From Acidithiobacillus sp. (GTDB lineage Bacteria > Pseudomonadota > Gammaproteobacteria > Acidithiobacillales > Acidithiobacillaceae), in contig JAQVDS010000003.1 in NCBI GenBank assembly GCA_028697715.1, forward strand, positions 1-64,000: 64,000 nucleotides of DNA, read 5' to 3'. Shown here piece after piece: positions 41,099 to 51,145 of the stretch (position 1 is the first letter of the stretch; each line of letters begins with the position of its first letter). The notes beneath the pieces are model-generated. The model did no database searches, was not told the DNA's origin, and was given only the letters and a program-made list of their open reading frames with translations. The position numbers were made by a program, and so were the translations under genes.

Positions 41099-42598
41099 TT
41101 ACGCCAGCGCGCGCTGGCGCAAGAAGTGCACCAACAACGGCACCGGACGCCCGGTTGCGCCCTTGTTCTCGCCACTCTGCCAAGCCACTCCGGCAATGTC
41201 CAGGTGTGCCCAACGATAGTCTTCGGTAAAGCGCGACAGGAAACAGGCGGCGGTGATGGTACCGGCCGGGCGTCCTCCCACGTTGCTGAGGTCGGCAAAG
41301 GGGCTCTTGAGCTGCTCCTGATATTCCTCAAAGAGCGGCAACTCCCAGGCGCGGTCCTGGCTGCTGCGACCGGCATGCAGCAATTCCGCGACTAGACCTT
41401 CGTGATTGCCCAGCACCGCCGCCGTCTGGTGTCCGAGAGCAATGATACAGGCCCCGGTCAGGGTGGCCATGTCGATGACGACATCGGGATGGAAGCGCTT
41501 GGCATAAGTGAGGGCATCTGCCAGGATCAGCCGCCCCTCGGCATCGGTGTTGATGATTTCAACGGTGAGCCCGGCCATGCTGCGATGGATATCACCAGGC
41601 TTGGTGGCCTGTCCGTCTGGCAGATTTTCCGATGCGGGCACGATGACCGTGATATTGAGCGGCAGTTTGAGGTCTGCAGCTGCCTGGATGGCCGCAAGGG
41701 CAGCGGCGCCACCACACATGTCGTACTTCATTTCGTCCATCTTGTCGGCAGGCTTGAGGGAAATGCCGCCGGCATCAAAAGTCAGCCCTTTGCCAACGAG
41801 GACGATGGGCGCGGCATCCTGGGCGCCACCGCGGTAGTGCAATACAATCAGCCGCGGTTCCTGACGCGAGCCTTGGGCTACCCCGAGCAGAAGATGCATG
41901 CCGAGCTCCCGCATCTCCACTGGCCCCAAAATCTCCGCCTCGATGCCGCGGCTGCTTGCCATCTCTTGCGCCTGTTCCGCGAGCCAGGTCGGGGTACAAA
42001 TATTGCCCGGCTGGTTGGCCAGATCGCGCGCCCAATCACTGGCCTGGGAAATCGCATGGGCAACCGCCAGCGCCTGCTGCATTTCCCTCTCGGCCTCGGC
42101 GTCCAATTTCCCCGCGACCAGAACGCGGATGTTTTCCAGGCTGCGACGAGGATGCTTGGCCGGTTCCTTGTGCTGATCAAAGCGATACTGGGCATTGAGG
42201 ATACCGCGCAACCAGAGTTCCATTGCCGCGGCAGGACTGCGACGCGCGACGGCGACATCCCCCAGCGCGAGACACAATTCCGTCAGTTGCGCACGGGCGA
42301 CCGCTTGCCCCAGGCTGCGGGCAGCCTTCTGTAATTTTCCTTCGGCAAGCTTTTCGCCGCCACCGACGCCGACCAGCAGGACGCGCTCGGCGCCAACATT
42401 AGGTACGCCATAGAGCAGCTGACATTGTCCTGGCTCCGCCGTAAAATCGCCGCTGGCGAGAAAGCGACTGAGAAAGCCGTCGCTCTGTTCATCGATTTTT
42501 TGGGCGTTTGACCCGAGCTGGCCGTTTTCGTGACAGGCAAGCACCAGGCAAGCGCAAGGCTCCGATAAGGTGACGTTCTGCTGCAAAGAAATTTCCAC
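41099..42598 (-). CDS. pepA: Leucyl aminopeptidase (PepA)
   Basis: This 499-residue M17 aminopeptidase has two metal ions in its active site. Motifs are LVGKGLTFDAGGISLKPADK, KYDMCGGAAALAAIQ, ASENLPDGQATKPGDI, IINTDAEGRLILADAL and DMATLTGACIIALG. The start is GTG with GGAGG six bases upstream, giving a length near that of E. coli PepA (503); an ORF to 42682 would reach across the divergent lptF start. It is the first gene of the operon to nadC. A 12-bp palindrome (GATTGATCAATC, 42621-42632) lies in the intergenic stretch with lptF. Some PepA proteins also bind DNA. Confidence 0.95.
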   Translation of the reverse strand: MEISLQQNVTLSEPCACLVLACHENGQLGSNAQKIDEQSDGFLSRFLASGDFTAEPGQCQLLYGVPNVGAERVLLVGVGGGEKLAEGKLQKAARSLGQAVARAQLTELCLALGDVAVARRSPAAAMELWLRGILNAQYRFDQHKEPAKHPRRSLENIRVLVAGKLDAEAEREMQQALAVAHAISQASDWARDLANQPGNICTPTWLAEQAQEMASSRGIEAEILGPVEMRELGMHLLLGVAQGSRQEPRLIVLHYRGGAQDAAPIVLVGKGLTFDAGGISLKPADKMDEMKYDMCGGAAALAAIQAAADLKLPLNITVIVPASENLPDGQATKPGDIHRSMAGLTVEIINTDAEGRLILADALTYAKRFHPDVVIDMATLTGACIIALGHQTAAVLGNHEGLVAELLHAGRSSQDRAWELPLFEEYQEQLKSPFADLSNVGGRPAGTITAACFLSRFTEDYRWAHLDIAGVAWQSGENKGATGRPVPLLVHFLRQRALA

Positions 42599-42684
42599 GG
42601 TTTGCCTCCGGCGGGTATACGATTGATCAATCTCTATAGGGTACACCAGGGTAACATCCACAAGCCAACGGCAGGGCGGCAATC

Positions 42685-43827
42685 ATGACCTTATCCAGAC
42701 TACCCCTCTGGCCGGGCGAACGGATCGCTGCGCATGTTTTGCGCTCGGTACTGAGTTATTTTCTGATTGCCTGTGTCGTTGTTTTGGCTTTGCTGGCCAT
42801 TGGGCAGTTGACGCAGATCCTGCAACAAGTGGCCTCCGGTCAGTTGCCACTACAAGTGGTTCTGCAGTTGCTGGGTCTGAGTATGCCTACTCTCTTGGTA
42901 ACCGTTCTCCCTTTGGCGCTCTTCTTTGCTGTCTATCTGGCCTTTTCCAACCTCTATCGTCACAACGAGATGATGGCAATCCATGGCGCCGGCATCGGCT
43001 TGCAGAAATTGTTTTGGGGATTGCTGCCAAGCGTTTTTCTCCTCGTACTGCTGGAGGCGGGCCTTGCCCTATGGTGGGCGCCAGCTTCGCAGCAGCGTTT
43101 ACAGGACGAGAGCGCCCGTCTGGCAGCGGCGGCAGCACAGGCTTTGATTCATCCCGGTAGTTTTGCGCATCTTCCGGACGGTCGAGTGATCTACGTTGGC
43201 CAGGGGGCCGGGGCCAAGGACCGCTATCAGGAAATCTTTATCGATCTGTCGCAAGTTGGTGCGCCGGATTATGCGACCGCCGCCTTTGGTGAAATACAAA
43301 TCAACCATCACGGGGGCGTCTCGTTACTGCTGATCGATGGCCGGCGATATCTGGGACAACCCGGCCAGGCAGGCTACAAGATCTGGAGCTTTGCCCGATA
43401 TCGCGTCGATTTGGCAGCGCCCCGATCGGAGGGTTCCGCAACTTCCTGGACAGCCTTGTCCTTGCCGGATCTGTTTGCGCGGCTGGGGCGCCCGGACCAA
43501 CACGCCCACGCCCTGGCAGAACTCGAGTGGCGTATCTTCTGGCCATTGTTCCTGCCCATCGTGGTGCTGCTGGCTATTCCCCTTGCCTATGCCGAGCCGC
43601 GCCACCCTGGCCGGGCGGGGGGGGTCTTGCTGGGGATCCTGCTCCTGCTGGGCGCGAACAATCTCTTGGTGGCCTTGAAGGAAAATTTGATCCAGGGAAA
43701 GATTCCTCCCTTCCCGGGTCTGTTCTGGACCTGGATTCTGCTGGCGGGACTTGCCGCCTATCTGTTTTATCGGCGGCAGGCCGATTTACCCTTACTGCCA
43801 GCCTGGATGCGTGGGGTAGCATCGTGA
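42685..43827 (+). CDS. lptF: LPS export ABC transporter permease LptF
   Basis: This 380-residue inner-membrane protein has six helices and a large periplasmic domain between helices 3 and 4 (about 120-270). Near the start it has SVLSYFLIACVVVLALLAIG and LSMPTLLVTVLPLALFFAVY, and the coupling region NLYRHNEMMAIHGAGI. With LptG and LptB it lifts LPS out of the inner membrane. It is divergent from pepA, as is typical, and its stop overlaps lptG (GTGA). Confidence 0.93.
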   Translation: MTLSRLPLWPGERIAAHVLRSVLSYFLIACVVVLALLAIGQLTQILQQVASGQLPLQVVLQLLGLSMPTLLVTVLPLALFFAVYLAFSNLYRHNEMMAIHGAGIGLQKLFWGLLPSVFLLVLLEAGLALWWAPASQQRLQDESARLAAAAAQALIHPGSFAHLPDGRVIYVGQGAGAKDRYQEIFIDLSQVGAPDYATAAFGEIQINHHGGVSLLLIDGRRYLGQPGQAGYKIWSFARYRVDLAAPRSEGSATSWTALSLPDLFARLGRPDQHAHALAELEWRIFWPLFLPIVVLLAIPLAYAEPRHPGRAGGVLLGILLLLGANNLLVALKENLIQGKIPPFPGLFWTWILLAGLAAYLFYRRQADLPLLPAWMRGVAS

Positions 43828-44894
43828 AGCGCGCCGATGCGCTGTTGTTTCGTGGCATGTTGTTCTACAGCGGTCTGGTTCTGATCATATTGCTTGCCAT
43901 GGTCTTTGTCGCACAACTGATCGCCAAGGCCTCCGGGCCTGGACATGGACATTGGAGTATCGGTCTGTTGTTCCGCTACGTGGCCCTACAGATGCCAGAG
44001 ACGGCGTACACAGTCATTCCACTGGCCCTGCTCATCGGCGCGCTGATCTGGATCAGTATGCTAAACAGCCATTCCGAGATCACGGCCTTACGCATGGCCG
44101 GATGGTCTCTCGCACGTTTGCAGCGACCGCTACTGGTTGTAGGTCTGCTGGGAACAATATTGATGTTTGTCCTGGGTCAGTGGATCGTGCCGTACAGCGC
44201 TCTGTCTTCCGAACTGCTTTGGGCCAATGCCGGAACTCATAATTTTCAGGAGCTTGGTGATGGTGGCCTGTGGCTGCGCCAGGGGCGGACGCTCATCCGT
44301 ATCCAACTGGTCGGTGGTAACGGAACGCAGCTGCGACAGATTCGCATCTATTATCCGCAAAGTGGAATGGTGGGTATCGACAAACAAGTGGATGCCGAGG
44401 CGGCCAGCTACCAGAATGGGCACTGGACGTTGCAGGGCGTGCGGGAATACCGTTTGAAAGAGCGGTCTGTGCAGGTTCTTAGCGTGGCACATCAGGATTG
44501 GTCCGTGCAGTTGCAGCCGGAAACCCTGCGCAGTTTTGCCCATCGCACCCGCACCATGACCTTGCAGGCCCTGTGGCGCAACGACCGCGATCTGCAAGGT
44601 GGCGTGCTGGCCATGAACCGCTTTGCCCTGGCCTTCTGGCAACGAATCACCTACCCCTGGGTGGGGCTGATCATGATTCTGCTGGTGGTGCCCATGGTCG
44701 TGCGCAATCCGCGGGCGGGAGGGGCGTATTATTGGATTGCCGCTGGCCTGGCGCTGGGAATCTCGTTTCATTTCCTGACCCAGATGTCGGGCTTCATCAG
44801 CGTTGCCGGTGGCATTCCGCCGTCGCTTGCCACACTCTCACCGATGGCGCTCTACGCGGCGCTGGCCTGGTTTCTGTTCAGACGTCACGGCTGA
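43824..44894 (+). CDS. lptG: LPS export ABC transporter permease LptG
   Basis: This 356-residue partner of LptF has helices near 12-35, 55-75 and 98-118 and three at the C-terminus. The motif SHSEITALRMAGWSLARL matches the coupling helix. The GTG start overlaps the lptF stop, and the longer frame from 43527 is an lptF shadow. It completes the permease pair; the ATPase gene lptB is not in this window. Confidence 0.93.
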   Translation: MKRADALLFRGMLFYSGLVLIILLAMVFVAQLIAKASGPGHGHWSIGLLFRYVALQMPETAYTVIPLALLIGALIWISMLNSHSEITALRMAGWSLARLQRPLLVVGLLGTILMFVLGQWIVPYSALSSELLWANAGTHNFQELGDGGLWLRQGRTLIRIQLVGGNGTQLRQIRIYYPQSGMVGIDKQVDAEAASYQNGHWTLQGVREYRLKERSVQVLSVAHQDWSVQLQPETLRSFAHRTRTMTLQALWRNDRDLQGGVLAMNRFALAFWQRITYPWVGLIMILLVVPMVVRNPRAGGAYYWIAAGLALGISFHFLTQMSGFISVAGGIPPSLATLSPMALYAALAWFLFRRHG

Positions 44895-44983
44895 AAGAAA
44901 GCGCGACGGCGGTACCATGCTTGCTCTGGTCACTCTTGTTGCAGCAAACTACCTTACAGTATTCCTGATCTAGGAGCCTTACT

Positions 44984-46939
44984 GTGAATGAGTCAGTGCT
45001 CGTCAGTGCGTTGCAGGAATTTGCTGGTTGGCGCGGTGAGTTGGCGGCATTGGTCGAACAGGTATCTGCTTTTTCGCATCGTCTTGATTTGTTACCCAGT
45101 GGAACCATGCTGCGCTTGGAAATGCTGGCGCGAGAAATTCGCGAAGAACGGGTTATTCTTTCTTTTTACGGGGAATTTGCACGGGGAAAATCCGAGCTGA
45201 TCAACGCCCTGTTCTTTTATGACCAAGAATACCGCTTCCTCCCCTCTGGGGTAGGGCAAACCACCATGTGTCCAGTGGAAATCTGTGCAGCAAGCGATGC
45301 CAGTATTGATTTCCTACCGATGCAGGCAAGCAGCATGCATCACAATATTCAAGACCTCAAGAAAGTACCGGAGAAATGGCGGCGCATGCCTCTGACTCTT
45401 GCCGATATGGAGAAAACCCAAGCGGCGCTGCACCAGATTCAGGAAATGCAATGCGTCCCTCTTGCAGAGGCGCGGCGCTTCGGGCTTTGCCCACCGCTGG
45501 ATAGTGCGCGTCCACAACTTACCCGTTGTCCTTCTTGCGGCGAAGGCCGCGTAAAGATCTCCCGCTGGCGCTATGCACTGTTGCGTGTACCGCATCCCGT
45601 ATTGGCAGCGGGCTTGATCGTCATTGATACGCCTGGACTGAATTCCCTGGGTAGCGAGGCGGATATGGGCCTCGATGCAACTCGCGGCGCAGATGCATCG
45701 ATTTTTGTTTTGGGCGCGGATACCGGAGTGACGCAAAGCGATCTGCAAACCTGGGAACAATCACTATCCATTCACAGCCGCCAGCGACAGCTGGTGGTGA
45801 TCAATAAATGTGACCTCCTCGTCGATGAGATAGAGCCAACTACGTCGTTTGCGGAAAAGATTCGGGAGCAGTGTGACGCCGCGGCGCAGCGCCTGCAGCT
45901 CAATGGGAAACAGGTCGTGGCCATTTCTGCTCGTGAAGCACTACTGGGGCGCTTACGCAATCAGGAGGAGCGGGTCCGGGCCAGCGGCATCGATGATCTG
46001 GAGAATGCCATTGGCAATATCCTCATCCCGGAGAAGCGCAAGGAGATCGCTAGCTCGACAAAAGGTATTCTGCAGCGCGTGATCAACGATCAGCGTTACG
46101 TTTTGGAGGAGCAGCTGGAAGCCGTTGCGGCTGACATGGAGAGTATGCGACGGTTGGAAGCGCAAGCGGGAGAACAGGTACTTGTCTTGATCGACAGGCA
46201 AAAAAAGATCATTGACAATCTGGCGGTCGACCGAGACCAATTTTTGCGGATGCAGCGTGACGTGAACACACAAGAAAAAGGAAAACTGCTGGAATCGCTA
46301 TCCCTAGATGGGCTGGAAGAAATCGTTGAGCGCGCCAAGCACGATATGCTTGCGGTTTGGACAACGTATGGTATCTACGAGAGTTTTGGGAAGTTCTTTG
46401 CGAATACGATTGCCGGATTTGATGAGGCCTTGGCGCGGGCAAATCGACTATCGGAGAAAATGACGAATGCGTATCGTTCTTTGGAGCAGATTTACGCTCT
46501 ACCAAAACTGGATACCTTGCCTTATATCTTGTTGCCGAGAAGGGCCGAACTGCTTGCCTTGTCAGATTACTATGAACGCTTCGGCAAGCGTCTGGAAATT
46601 GCTGCGTATCCTCAGGGAGTGGTAGTACGCAAGGCCTTTTTCAATCTTGCGAAGCAGGTTCGTACCTTCGTTCTGGAAACGCGCAACGATCTTCTGGAGT
46701 GGGTGGAAGAAACCTTTGATCTGATGAATTCGCATCTGCAGCGTTGCAGTTTGCAGGCGCAGGAAAAACTGACGGCGCTTACTGCAATCGCCGAATCATC
46801 GGCGAGTATTCAGCAGAGAATTGAAGACCTACGTCTGCGCGAGGCCCGGATTCACTACGAAATAGATGAGTTGGCCTCGCTACAGAGCGAACTGGATCGA
46901 TATTTTCAAGCCATCCCAGACCTGGCGGGCGCGGCATGA
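44984..46939 (+). CDS. Dynamin-like GTPase with a cysteine-rich insert
   Basis: This 651-residue protein has the dynamin-type GTPase motifs: G1 GEFARGKS at 63-70, G2 threonines in GQTTMCPVE (92-94), G3 DTPGLNSLG from 215 and G4 NKCD at 274-277. Between G2 and G3 is an extended insert with CPSCGEGRV (182-190), like one half of a zinc knuckle. The second half is largely helical with heptad-like stretches, as in bacterial dynamin-like proteins that remodel or protect membranes. GTG is the start, with AGGAG seven bases upstream. No second dynamin-like gene is adjacent, although many bacterial ones come in pairs. A terminator follows. Confidence 0.82.
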   Translation: MNESVLVSALQEFAGWRGELAALVEQVSAFSHRLDLLPSGTMLRLEMLAREIREERVILSFYGEFARGKSELINALFFYDQEYRFLPSGVGQTTMCPVEICAASDASIDFLPMQASSMHHNIQDLKKVPEKWRRMPLTLADMEKTQAALHQIQEMQCVPLAEARRFGLCPPLDSARPQLTRCPSCGEGRVKISRWRYALLRVPHPVLAAGLIVIDTPGLNSLGSEADMGLDATRGADASIFVLGADTGVTQSDLQTWEQSLSIHSRQRQLVVINKCDLLVDEIEPTTSFAEKIREQCDAAAQRLQLNGKQVVAISAREALLGRLRNQEERVRASGIDDLENAIGNILIPEKRKEIASSTKGILQRVINDQRYVLEEQLEAVAADMESMRRLEAQAGEQVLVLIDRQKKIIDNLAVDRDQFLRMQRDVNTQEKGKLLESLSLDGLEEIVERAKHDMLAVWTTYGIYESFGKFFANTIAGFDEALARANRLSEKMTNAYRSLEQIYALPKLDTLPYILLPRRAELLALSDYYERFGKRLEIAAYPQGVVVRKAFFNLAKQVRTFVLETRNDLLEWVEETFDLMNSHLQRCSLQAQEKLTALTAIAESSASIQQRIEDLRLREARIHYEIDELASLQSELDRYFQAIPDLAGAA

Positions 46940-46942
46940 CGC

Positions 46943-46973
46943 AGGGTGCTGCTGTTGTTCACGCACCCTTTTT
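46943..46973 (+). terminator. Terminator after the dynamin-like gene
   Basis: AGGGTGC and GCACCCT form a 7-bp stem with a 13-base loop, followed by TTTT. It lies four bases after the stop and overlaps the 3' end of the convergent unknown gene. Confidence 0.65.
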
Positions 46974-47297
46974 CTGGCGCAGAGTTTCTTCGTCGAAAGC
47001 CTGATCCAGGGTTTGCGACAACTGCAATACCTGACGAAAAAGCTGCGCATCCGCGTCATCGGCCTGGCTGCGAAGACGCAAGGCAGCTAGGCCAGAAAAG
47101 CAGTCTGCGCGGGTTACCTCACTGTCCGGAGCACTGCAGGCGTTGGCGCGGTAGATACCTGTCAGGACCTCGCTCGCCAGCGGGTCTTCCAGCGTGCCGG
47201 CTTCTGCAGCCGACAAAGAGCTGCCCACATCCTGGCTGTGCAGGAGAGAAAAGCTCACATGGCTGTCGAGGAATTCCATCAGTTCGGCATAGGTCAT
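46959..47297 (-). CDS. Unknown small acidic protein
   Basis: This 112-residue protein starts MTYAELMEFLDSHVSFSLLH and is rich in Glu, Asp and Ala. It has three cysteines (ANACSAP, RADCFSG). No family, signal or membrane segment is recognised. It is the last gene of the minus-strand operon, 13 bases after the GST-like gene. Its coding status rests on position, a short upstream GGAG-like site and protein-like composition. Confidence 0.6.
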   Translation of the reverse strand: MTYAELMEFLDSHVSFSLLHSQDVGSSLSAAEAGTLEDPLASEVLTGIYRANACSAPDSEVTRADCFSGLAALRLRSQADDADAQLFRQVLQLSQTLDQAFDEETLRQKKGA

Positions 47298-47310
47298 CGG
47301 TATACTCCTG

Positions 47311-47985
47311 TCAGGTTGGGCGTATGCCACTGTTGAGCGAGACTCGACAGCTTTCGGCAACACGCTGAAAATAATACTGTAAATCCAAAGGTAAGGTGAC
47401 GCCATCGAGTAGGCGAAGCAACTGCAAATCGGCGCAGAGAACCAGATCGATCAGGGATAGGCGGCCCACATAAAAACGCTGTTTGGCAAGCAGTTTGGCT
47501 AACGCCGGAAGGCGTCCCCGCTGCGCGAGTTGTTGGTAGCCGCCATAGCGGTCATTCGCTAGGGCTTCCAGGCTTTGGGCAAAACGACGTTCGCTTTCCT
47601 GGCGAAAATATTCCAAGTCTTCGGGATCATCCGAGATCTCGGCAAAGGCTGGTTGTACAGGAAGCAACAAGCGCTGCAGCAGCGCATCGAGATCCTGACG
47701 CCACTGACAAAAGGCCTGCCACTCCGCTGCTTGGAGTATACCGGTATACAGGGACTCGCCCCCGAGAGTAGCATCGAGAGCGGGGAGTTCGCTGAGCTCC
47801 CCGGTCCAGCACTGCTCGCCAATTTGCAGGACGGGTAATCGTGCAAAACCGAGATCGAAGGCGATTGCCAGATCTTGCAGGGGGCGGGCTTCTGCCTGGT
47901 AGCTGCAACCCTTGGCGCCAAGCAGTAGGCGCAGGCGGAGTGCCTGGGGGTCGGACCAATGAAAATACAGGACTGGTTCAGACAA
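47311..47985 (-). CDS. Glutathione S-transferase-like protein
   Basis: This 224-residue protein begins LSEPVLYFHWSDPQALRLRL. The N-terminal thioredoxin-like half has LPVLQIGEQCWTGELSELPAL, and the helical C-terminal half has QRGRLPALAKLLAKQRFYVGRLSLIDLVL. This layout is the GST fold, but the active Ser/Cys/Tyr is not obvious, so it may be a non-catalytic or divergent member. TTG is used because it overlaps the end of the EVE gene by eight bases and has GGAG upstream. Confidence 0.65.
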   Translation of the reverse strand: MSEPVLYFHWSDPQALRLRLLLGAKGCSYQAEARPLQDLAIAFDLGFARLPVLQIGEQCWTGELSELPALDATLGGESLYTGILQAAEWQAFCQWRQDLDALLQRLLLPVQPAFAEISDDPEDLEYFRQESERRFAQSLEALANDRYGGYQQLAQRGRLPALAKLLAKQRFYVGRLSLIDLVLCADLQLLRLLDGVTLPLDLQYYFQRVAESCRVSLNSGIRPT

Positions 47986-48436
47986 GTTCGGCGCGCTCCA
48001 GAACGGCAGCCCATTGCGTTTCGCTGATGGGCAGAATGGACAGTCGGTTGCCTTTTCGTACCAGGGGGCTGTCGGCAAACGCCGGCCACTGGCGCAGTTC
48101 TTCGAGGGAGATTACCTTGGCAAAGCGGGCACGAAAGCCAACATCCACCAGATCCCAGCGCGGCTGCTCGGGGCGGGAGTTTGGGTCGAAATATTTGCTG
48201 CGTGGATCAAATTGGGTGGGGTCGGGATGGGCACTGCTGCGCACTTCGGCCAGGCCCACGATTCCCGGTACCGGAACCCGGGAGTGATACAGGAAAATGC
48301 CATCGCCAACCTGCATGGAGCGGAGAAAGTTGCGTGCCTGATAATTGCGAATGCCGTCCCAAGGTTCTTCGCCGCGCACGGCCAAATCATCCAGAGAAAA
48401 GGCTTCCGGCTCGGTCTTCATCAACCAGTAGGCCAT
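47978..48436 (-). CDS. EVE-domain protein
   Basis: This 152-residue protein reads YWLMKTEPEAFSLDDLA, WDGIRNYQARNFLRSMQVGD, FLYHSRVPVPGIVGLAEV and RWDLVDVGFRARFAK, the EVE fold of thymocyte nuclear protein 1. EVE domains bind modified bases in DNA or RNA. In bacteria this short form is linked to modified-base recognition or RNA binding, but its exact role is unknown. It starts three bases after cyaY. Confidence 0.9.
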   Translation of the reverse strand: MAYWLMKTEPEAFSLDDLAVRGEEPWDGIRNYQARNFLRSMQVGDGIFLYHSRVPVPGIVGLAEVRSSAHPDPTQFDPRSKYFDPNSRPEQPRWDLVDVGFRARFAKVISLEELRQWPAFADSPLVRKGNRLSILPISETQWAAVLERAELV

Positions 48437-48439
48437 TGG

Positions 48440-48757
48440 CTACGACTCCAGCGCCACGGGCTGACCCAGCCGTTGCTGGAGAATCCTGCCGAGATAGGCA
48501 GGGAGGGTCTGCCCCGAGCGGGAATCCACCCAGCTGCCGGCAGCATTCCGGTCGAAGCGCGCTGGGCCGTCACTGCAGGCCAGCCAGATCTGTTCGACGG
48601 CTTCTTGCCGATTGAGGATGATTTCGCTGTCATCGGGTAGCCGCAGGGAGAGCACGCTATCGATGAGATCGGCCTCGACTTCCGGGGCCTGCGCCTCGAT
48701 TTGCTCGAGAAGCCCTTGTAAACATTCCTCTACGGCTGCAGCAAAACTTTGGGTCAT
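48440..48757 (-). CDS. cyaY: CyaY, bacterial frataxin homologue
   Basis: This 105-residue protein has an acidic first helix ([20 protein letters not shown]) and a beta sheet with [35 protein letters not shown] and [18 protein letters not shown]. These match frataxin. It binds iron and tunes iron-sulfur cluster assembly, relevant to an acidophile living with high iron. The start overlaps the recQ stop (ATGA) with AAGGAG upstream. Confidence 0.9.
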   Translation of the reverse strand: MTQSFAAAVEECLQGLLEQIEAQAPEVEADLIDSVLSLRLPDDSEIILNRQEAVEQIWLACSDGPARFDRNAAGSWVDSRSGQTLPAYLGRILQQRLGQPVALES

Positions 48758-50349
48758 CGTGATCTCCTTTCGCGCCATGATCGCCTGCCCGACTCTGGGG
48801 AGCAAGTGTTTGCGGTTCCCGAACGTAGCCAGATGCGCTGTTCCTTGCGCAGAATGGGGCGACTGCTGGCATGCAGAATGAGTCCGCTGCCTTCCGGATG
48901 CGGCTGCAGGTGGCCGCGCGCCAGCAGATGGCGGAAGACTTGTTGCCAGTCGCGCGGTGGCAAACGTCGCCCAATGCCAAAGACCTGCAGGCGATGATGC
49001 TGGGCCTGACGGACCCGTGGCGTGTCGCGGCCAATGAGAATATCGATGAGGTGTTGCACGCCGCAGCGCTGGCCACTGCGGTACGCCGCCGAGAGGGCCA
49101 TCTGCGCTGCCTCGCTGGCATCCCAGAGGGGCGGCGCGTGCAGGCAGTTGTCACAATTACCGCAGGGGTGGTCAAGCTTCTCGCCAAAATAGCCCAGCAG
49201 TTTCTGACGCCGGCAACCGACCTCCTCGGTCAGATCCAGCATGGCTTGCAGTCGCTCTTCCTCGGCACGTCGCTGTTCGCTGCTTGCCCCCGATTGCTGA
49301 ATCATCTGCCGCAGCAGTAGCAGATCCTGCAGGCTATAGTGCAACCAGGCTTCTGCCGGCTTGCCATCGCGGCCAGCGCGCCCGGTCTCCTGATAGTAGG
49401 CCTCGATGCTTTTCGGTAGATTGAGATGGGCGACGAAGCGCACATCGGCCTTATCGATACCCATGCCGAAGGCAATGGTAGCGACCATGATCTGGGTCTT
49501 GCCGCTTAGGAAGGCGATTTGATGGGCACTGCGCTGTTCGGCGGGCAAGCCGGCGTGGTAGGGCTGCGCGCGATAGCCCACGCTCTGTAACCAGCTTGCC
49601 GTTTCCTCGACCTTACGACGGGACAGGCAATATACAATGCCAGCACCGCGCTGCCGCCGTAGAAACTCAGCGAGGGCTTCGCGCCCGCCGCTGCCCTGCT
49701 CGATATGGTAGCGGATATTGGGCCGGTCGAAGGATTGCACGAATACCTGGGCGTCGCCGAGGGCAAGGGACTGCTGGATTTCGGCACGGCTGGTAAGGTC
49801 GGCGGTGGCCGTCAGGGCAATGCGAGGTACGCCGGGGAACAAGGCGCGCAGGCGTCCCAATTGGCGATATTCTGGGCGGAAATGATGGCCCCACTGGGCC
49901 ACGCAATGGGCCTCATCGATGGCGAAGAGGCTGATGGGTAGTTCGCGGAGAAGCCGCAGCATGCGTTCCTGCAGCAGTCGCTCCGGGGCACAGTAGAGGA
50001 TGCGCAATTCCCCGGCGCGGAGCCGGTGTTCTATGGCGTCCGGATCGTTTGCTGCCGAGTGTAAGGCGGCTGCCGCAATGCCTCGTCGTTGCAGGGTCTG
50101 GACCTGATCATCCATCAGGGCAATGAGGGGCGAGACGACAATGGCGGTCCCCGGTCGCGCCAGCGCCGGTATTTGGTAGCAGAGCGATTTGCCGCCGCCG
50201 GTGGGCATCAGTACCAAGGCATCACCGCCGCCAATCAGCCGCGTTACGATGGCGTCCTGTGGTGGACGGAATTCCCGGTGACCAAAGGTCTCGCGTAGGA
50301 TTTTCTGCGCTTGCGCCAGGGCGGGATCAGGGGACGAACTGGGTATCAC
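48754..50349 (-). CDS. recQ: ATP-dependent DNA helicase RecQ
   Basis: This 531-residue superfamily 2 helicase has the glutamine motif FRPPQ (27-31), Walker A PTGGGKS (49-55), DEAH (145-148) and the aromatic loop [11 protein letters not shown], in which the usual Asp after Gly-His is His. It also has [17 protein letters not shown] and [10 protein letters not shown]. The RecQ zinc cysteines CGNCDNC lie near residue 400, and a winged helix follows. No HRDC domain is present, so it is shorter than E. coli RecQ (609). The GTG start overlaps the end of the membrane protein gene. Confidence 0.93.
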   Translation of the reverse strand: MIPSSSPDPALAQAQKILRETFGHREFRPPQDAIVTRLIGGGDALVLMPTGGGKSLCYQIPALARPGTAIVVSPLIALMDDQVQTLQRRGIAAAALHSAANDPDAIEHRLRAGELRILYCAPERLLQERMLRLLRELPISLFAIDEAHCVAQWGHHFRPEYRQLGRLRALFPGVPRIALTATADLTSRAEIQQSLALGDAQVFVQSFDRPNIRYHIEQGSGGREALAEFLRRQRGAGIVYCLSRRKVEETASWLQSVGYRAQPYHAGLPAEQRSAHQIAFLSGKTQIMVATIAFGMGIDKADVRFVAHLNLPKSIEAYYQETGRAGRDGKPAEAWLHYSLQDLLLLRQMIQQSGASSEQRRAEEERLQAMLDLTEEVGCRRQKLLGYFGEKLDHPCGNCDNCLHAPPLWDASEAAQMALSAAYRSGQRCGVQHLIDILIGRDTPRVRQAQHHRLQVFGIGRRLPPRDWQQVFRHLLARGHLQPHPEGSGLILHASSRPILRKEQRIWLRSGTANTCSPESGRRSWRERRSR

Positions 50350-51145
50350 GGGTACCGCGGACGAGGTTGGCAGCGGCGAGCAGGGTGCAACTGCTGGCCC
50401 AGATGAGAGCGGGGAAGAGAAATAGCAGGAAAATCAGGGTGAGGGTGCCGGCAAAGGCGGGGTTGTGGAGAATGCTCGTGCCGATGAGCAGCCCCGCCAG
50501 GGCCGAGAAAATCATGGCAAGGAACAGGGCGATACCTGCCAACACCAATCCCACCAGTAGCGGAAAAAACAGCCAACCGAGACGATCCCCAAGCAAGCGG
50601 CTCGCGCTGCGCAAAGCATCACGCGTACCCAGACCGTAGGCTGCGTAGAGCGCATAGGTATACTGAAAAAACGTACCAACGAGAAAGGAAACCACCAGCG
50701 TGACCCAGAATGCCGGGCGCTGCAGGATGGTGAGGGCCATTGCAGGGTCGTTGTGTCCCTGCAGCGCAAGATAGCCCGAAGACTGCAATAACAGCACGTT
50801 GATGATGGCAGGTGGCAAGGCGAGAAGCCAGGCATCGCGCTCGCGTAGGCTCCAGAAGGGTGCCAGCGCTTCATAGGGGCGGCCGGCACTGGCCAGGGCG
50901 ATAGCACGAAAAAAGCCGATCAGCAGCACATTCGTCCACAGGCTCTCGAGGATCGTCCAAAGGATGCGCAGGGCGGCGGCCTGCTGCGCAGCAATGCCGA
51001 GGAGTACAAAACCGAAGAGTGCGATCAGGCCGAGGAGCAGGAGATTGAGGGAGAGACCCCAGAAGTGGGTGCGCAGGATCTTACCGGCACCGGAAAACAC
51101 TTGACCCACCCCCACTCGAGTGGCGCTAAAGAGAGCTTCAGGCAT
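50327..51145 (-). CDS. Unknown inner-membrane protein
   Basis: This 272-residue protein starts [20 protein letters not shown] and has about six hydrophobic helices with short polar loops ([40 protein letters not shown]). It resembles uncharacterised BPSS1780- or YciC-type proteins, but no motif fixes a role. The ATG is chosen because it overlaps the apaH stop by eight bases; the longer frame is apaH shadow. It lies between apaH and recQ in the operon. Confidence 0.7.
   Translation of the reverse strand: MPEALFSATRVGVGQVFSGAGKILRTHFWGLSLNLLLLGLIALFGFVLLGIAAQQAAALRILWTILESLWTNVLLIGFFRAIALASAGRPYEALAPFWSLRERDAWLLALPPAIINVLLLQSSGYLALQGHNDPAMALTILQRPAFWVTLVVSFLVGTFFQYTYALYAAYGLGTRDALRSASRLLGDRLGWLFFPLLVGLVLAGIALFLAMIFSALAGLLIGTSILHNPAFAGTLTLIFLLFLFPALIWASSCTLLAAANLVRGTRDTQFVP

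Noticed and set aside
41402-42334. Plus-strand frame of 310 codons inside pepA
   Set aside because: Antisense shadow of pepA; no ribosome binding site or family pattern.
42621-42632. GATTGATCAATC palindrome between pepA and lptF as an FNR-type site
   Set aside because: The half sites are not spaced as TTGAT-N4-ATCAA; a 12-bp palindrome in an AT-rich gap can occur by chance.
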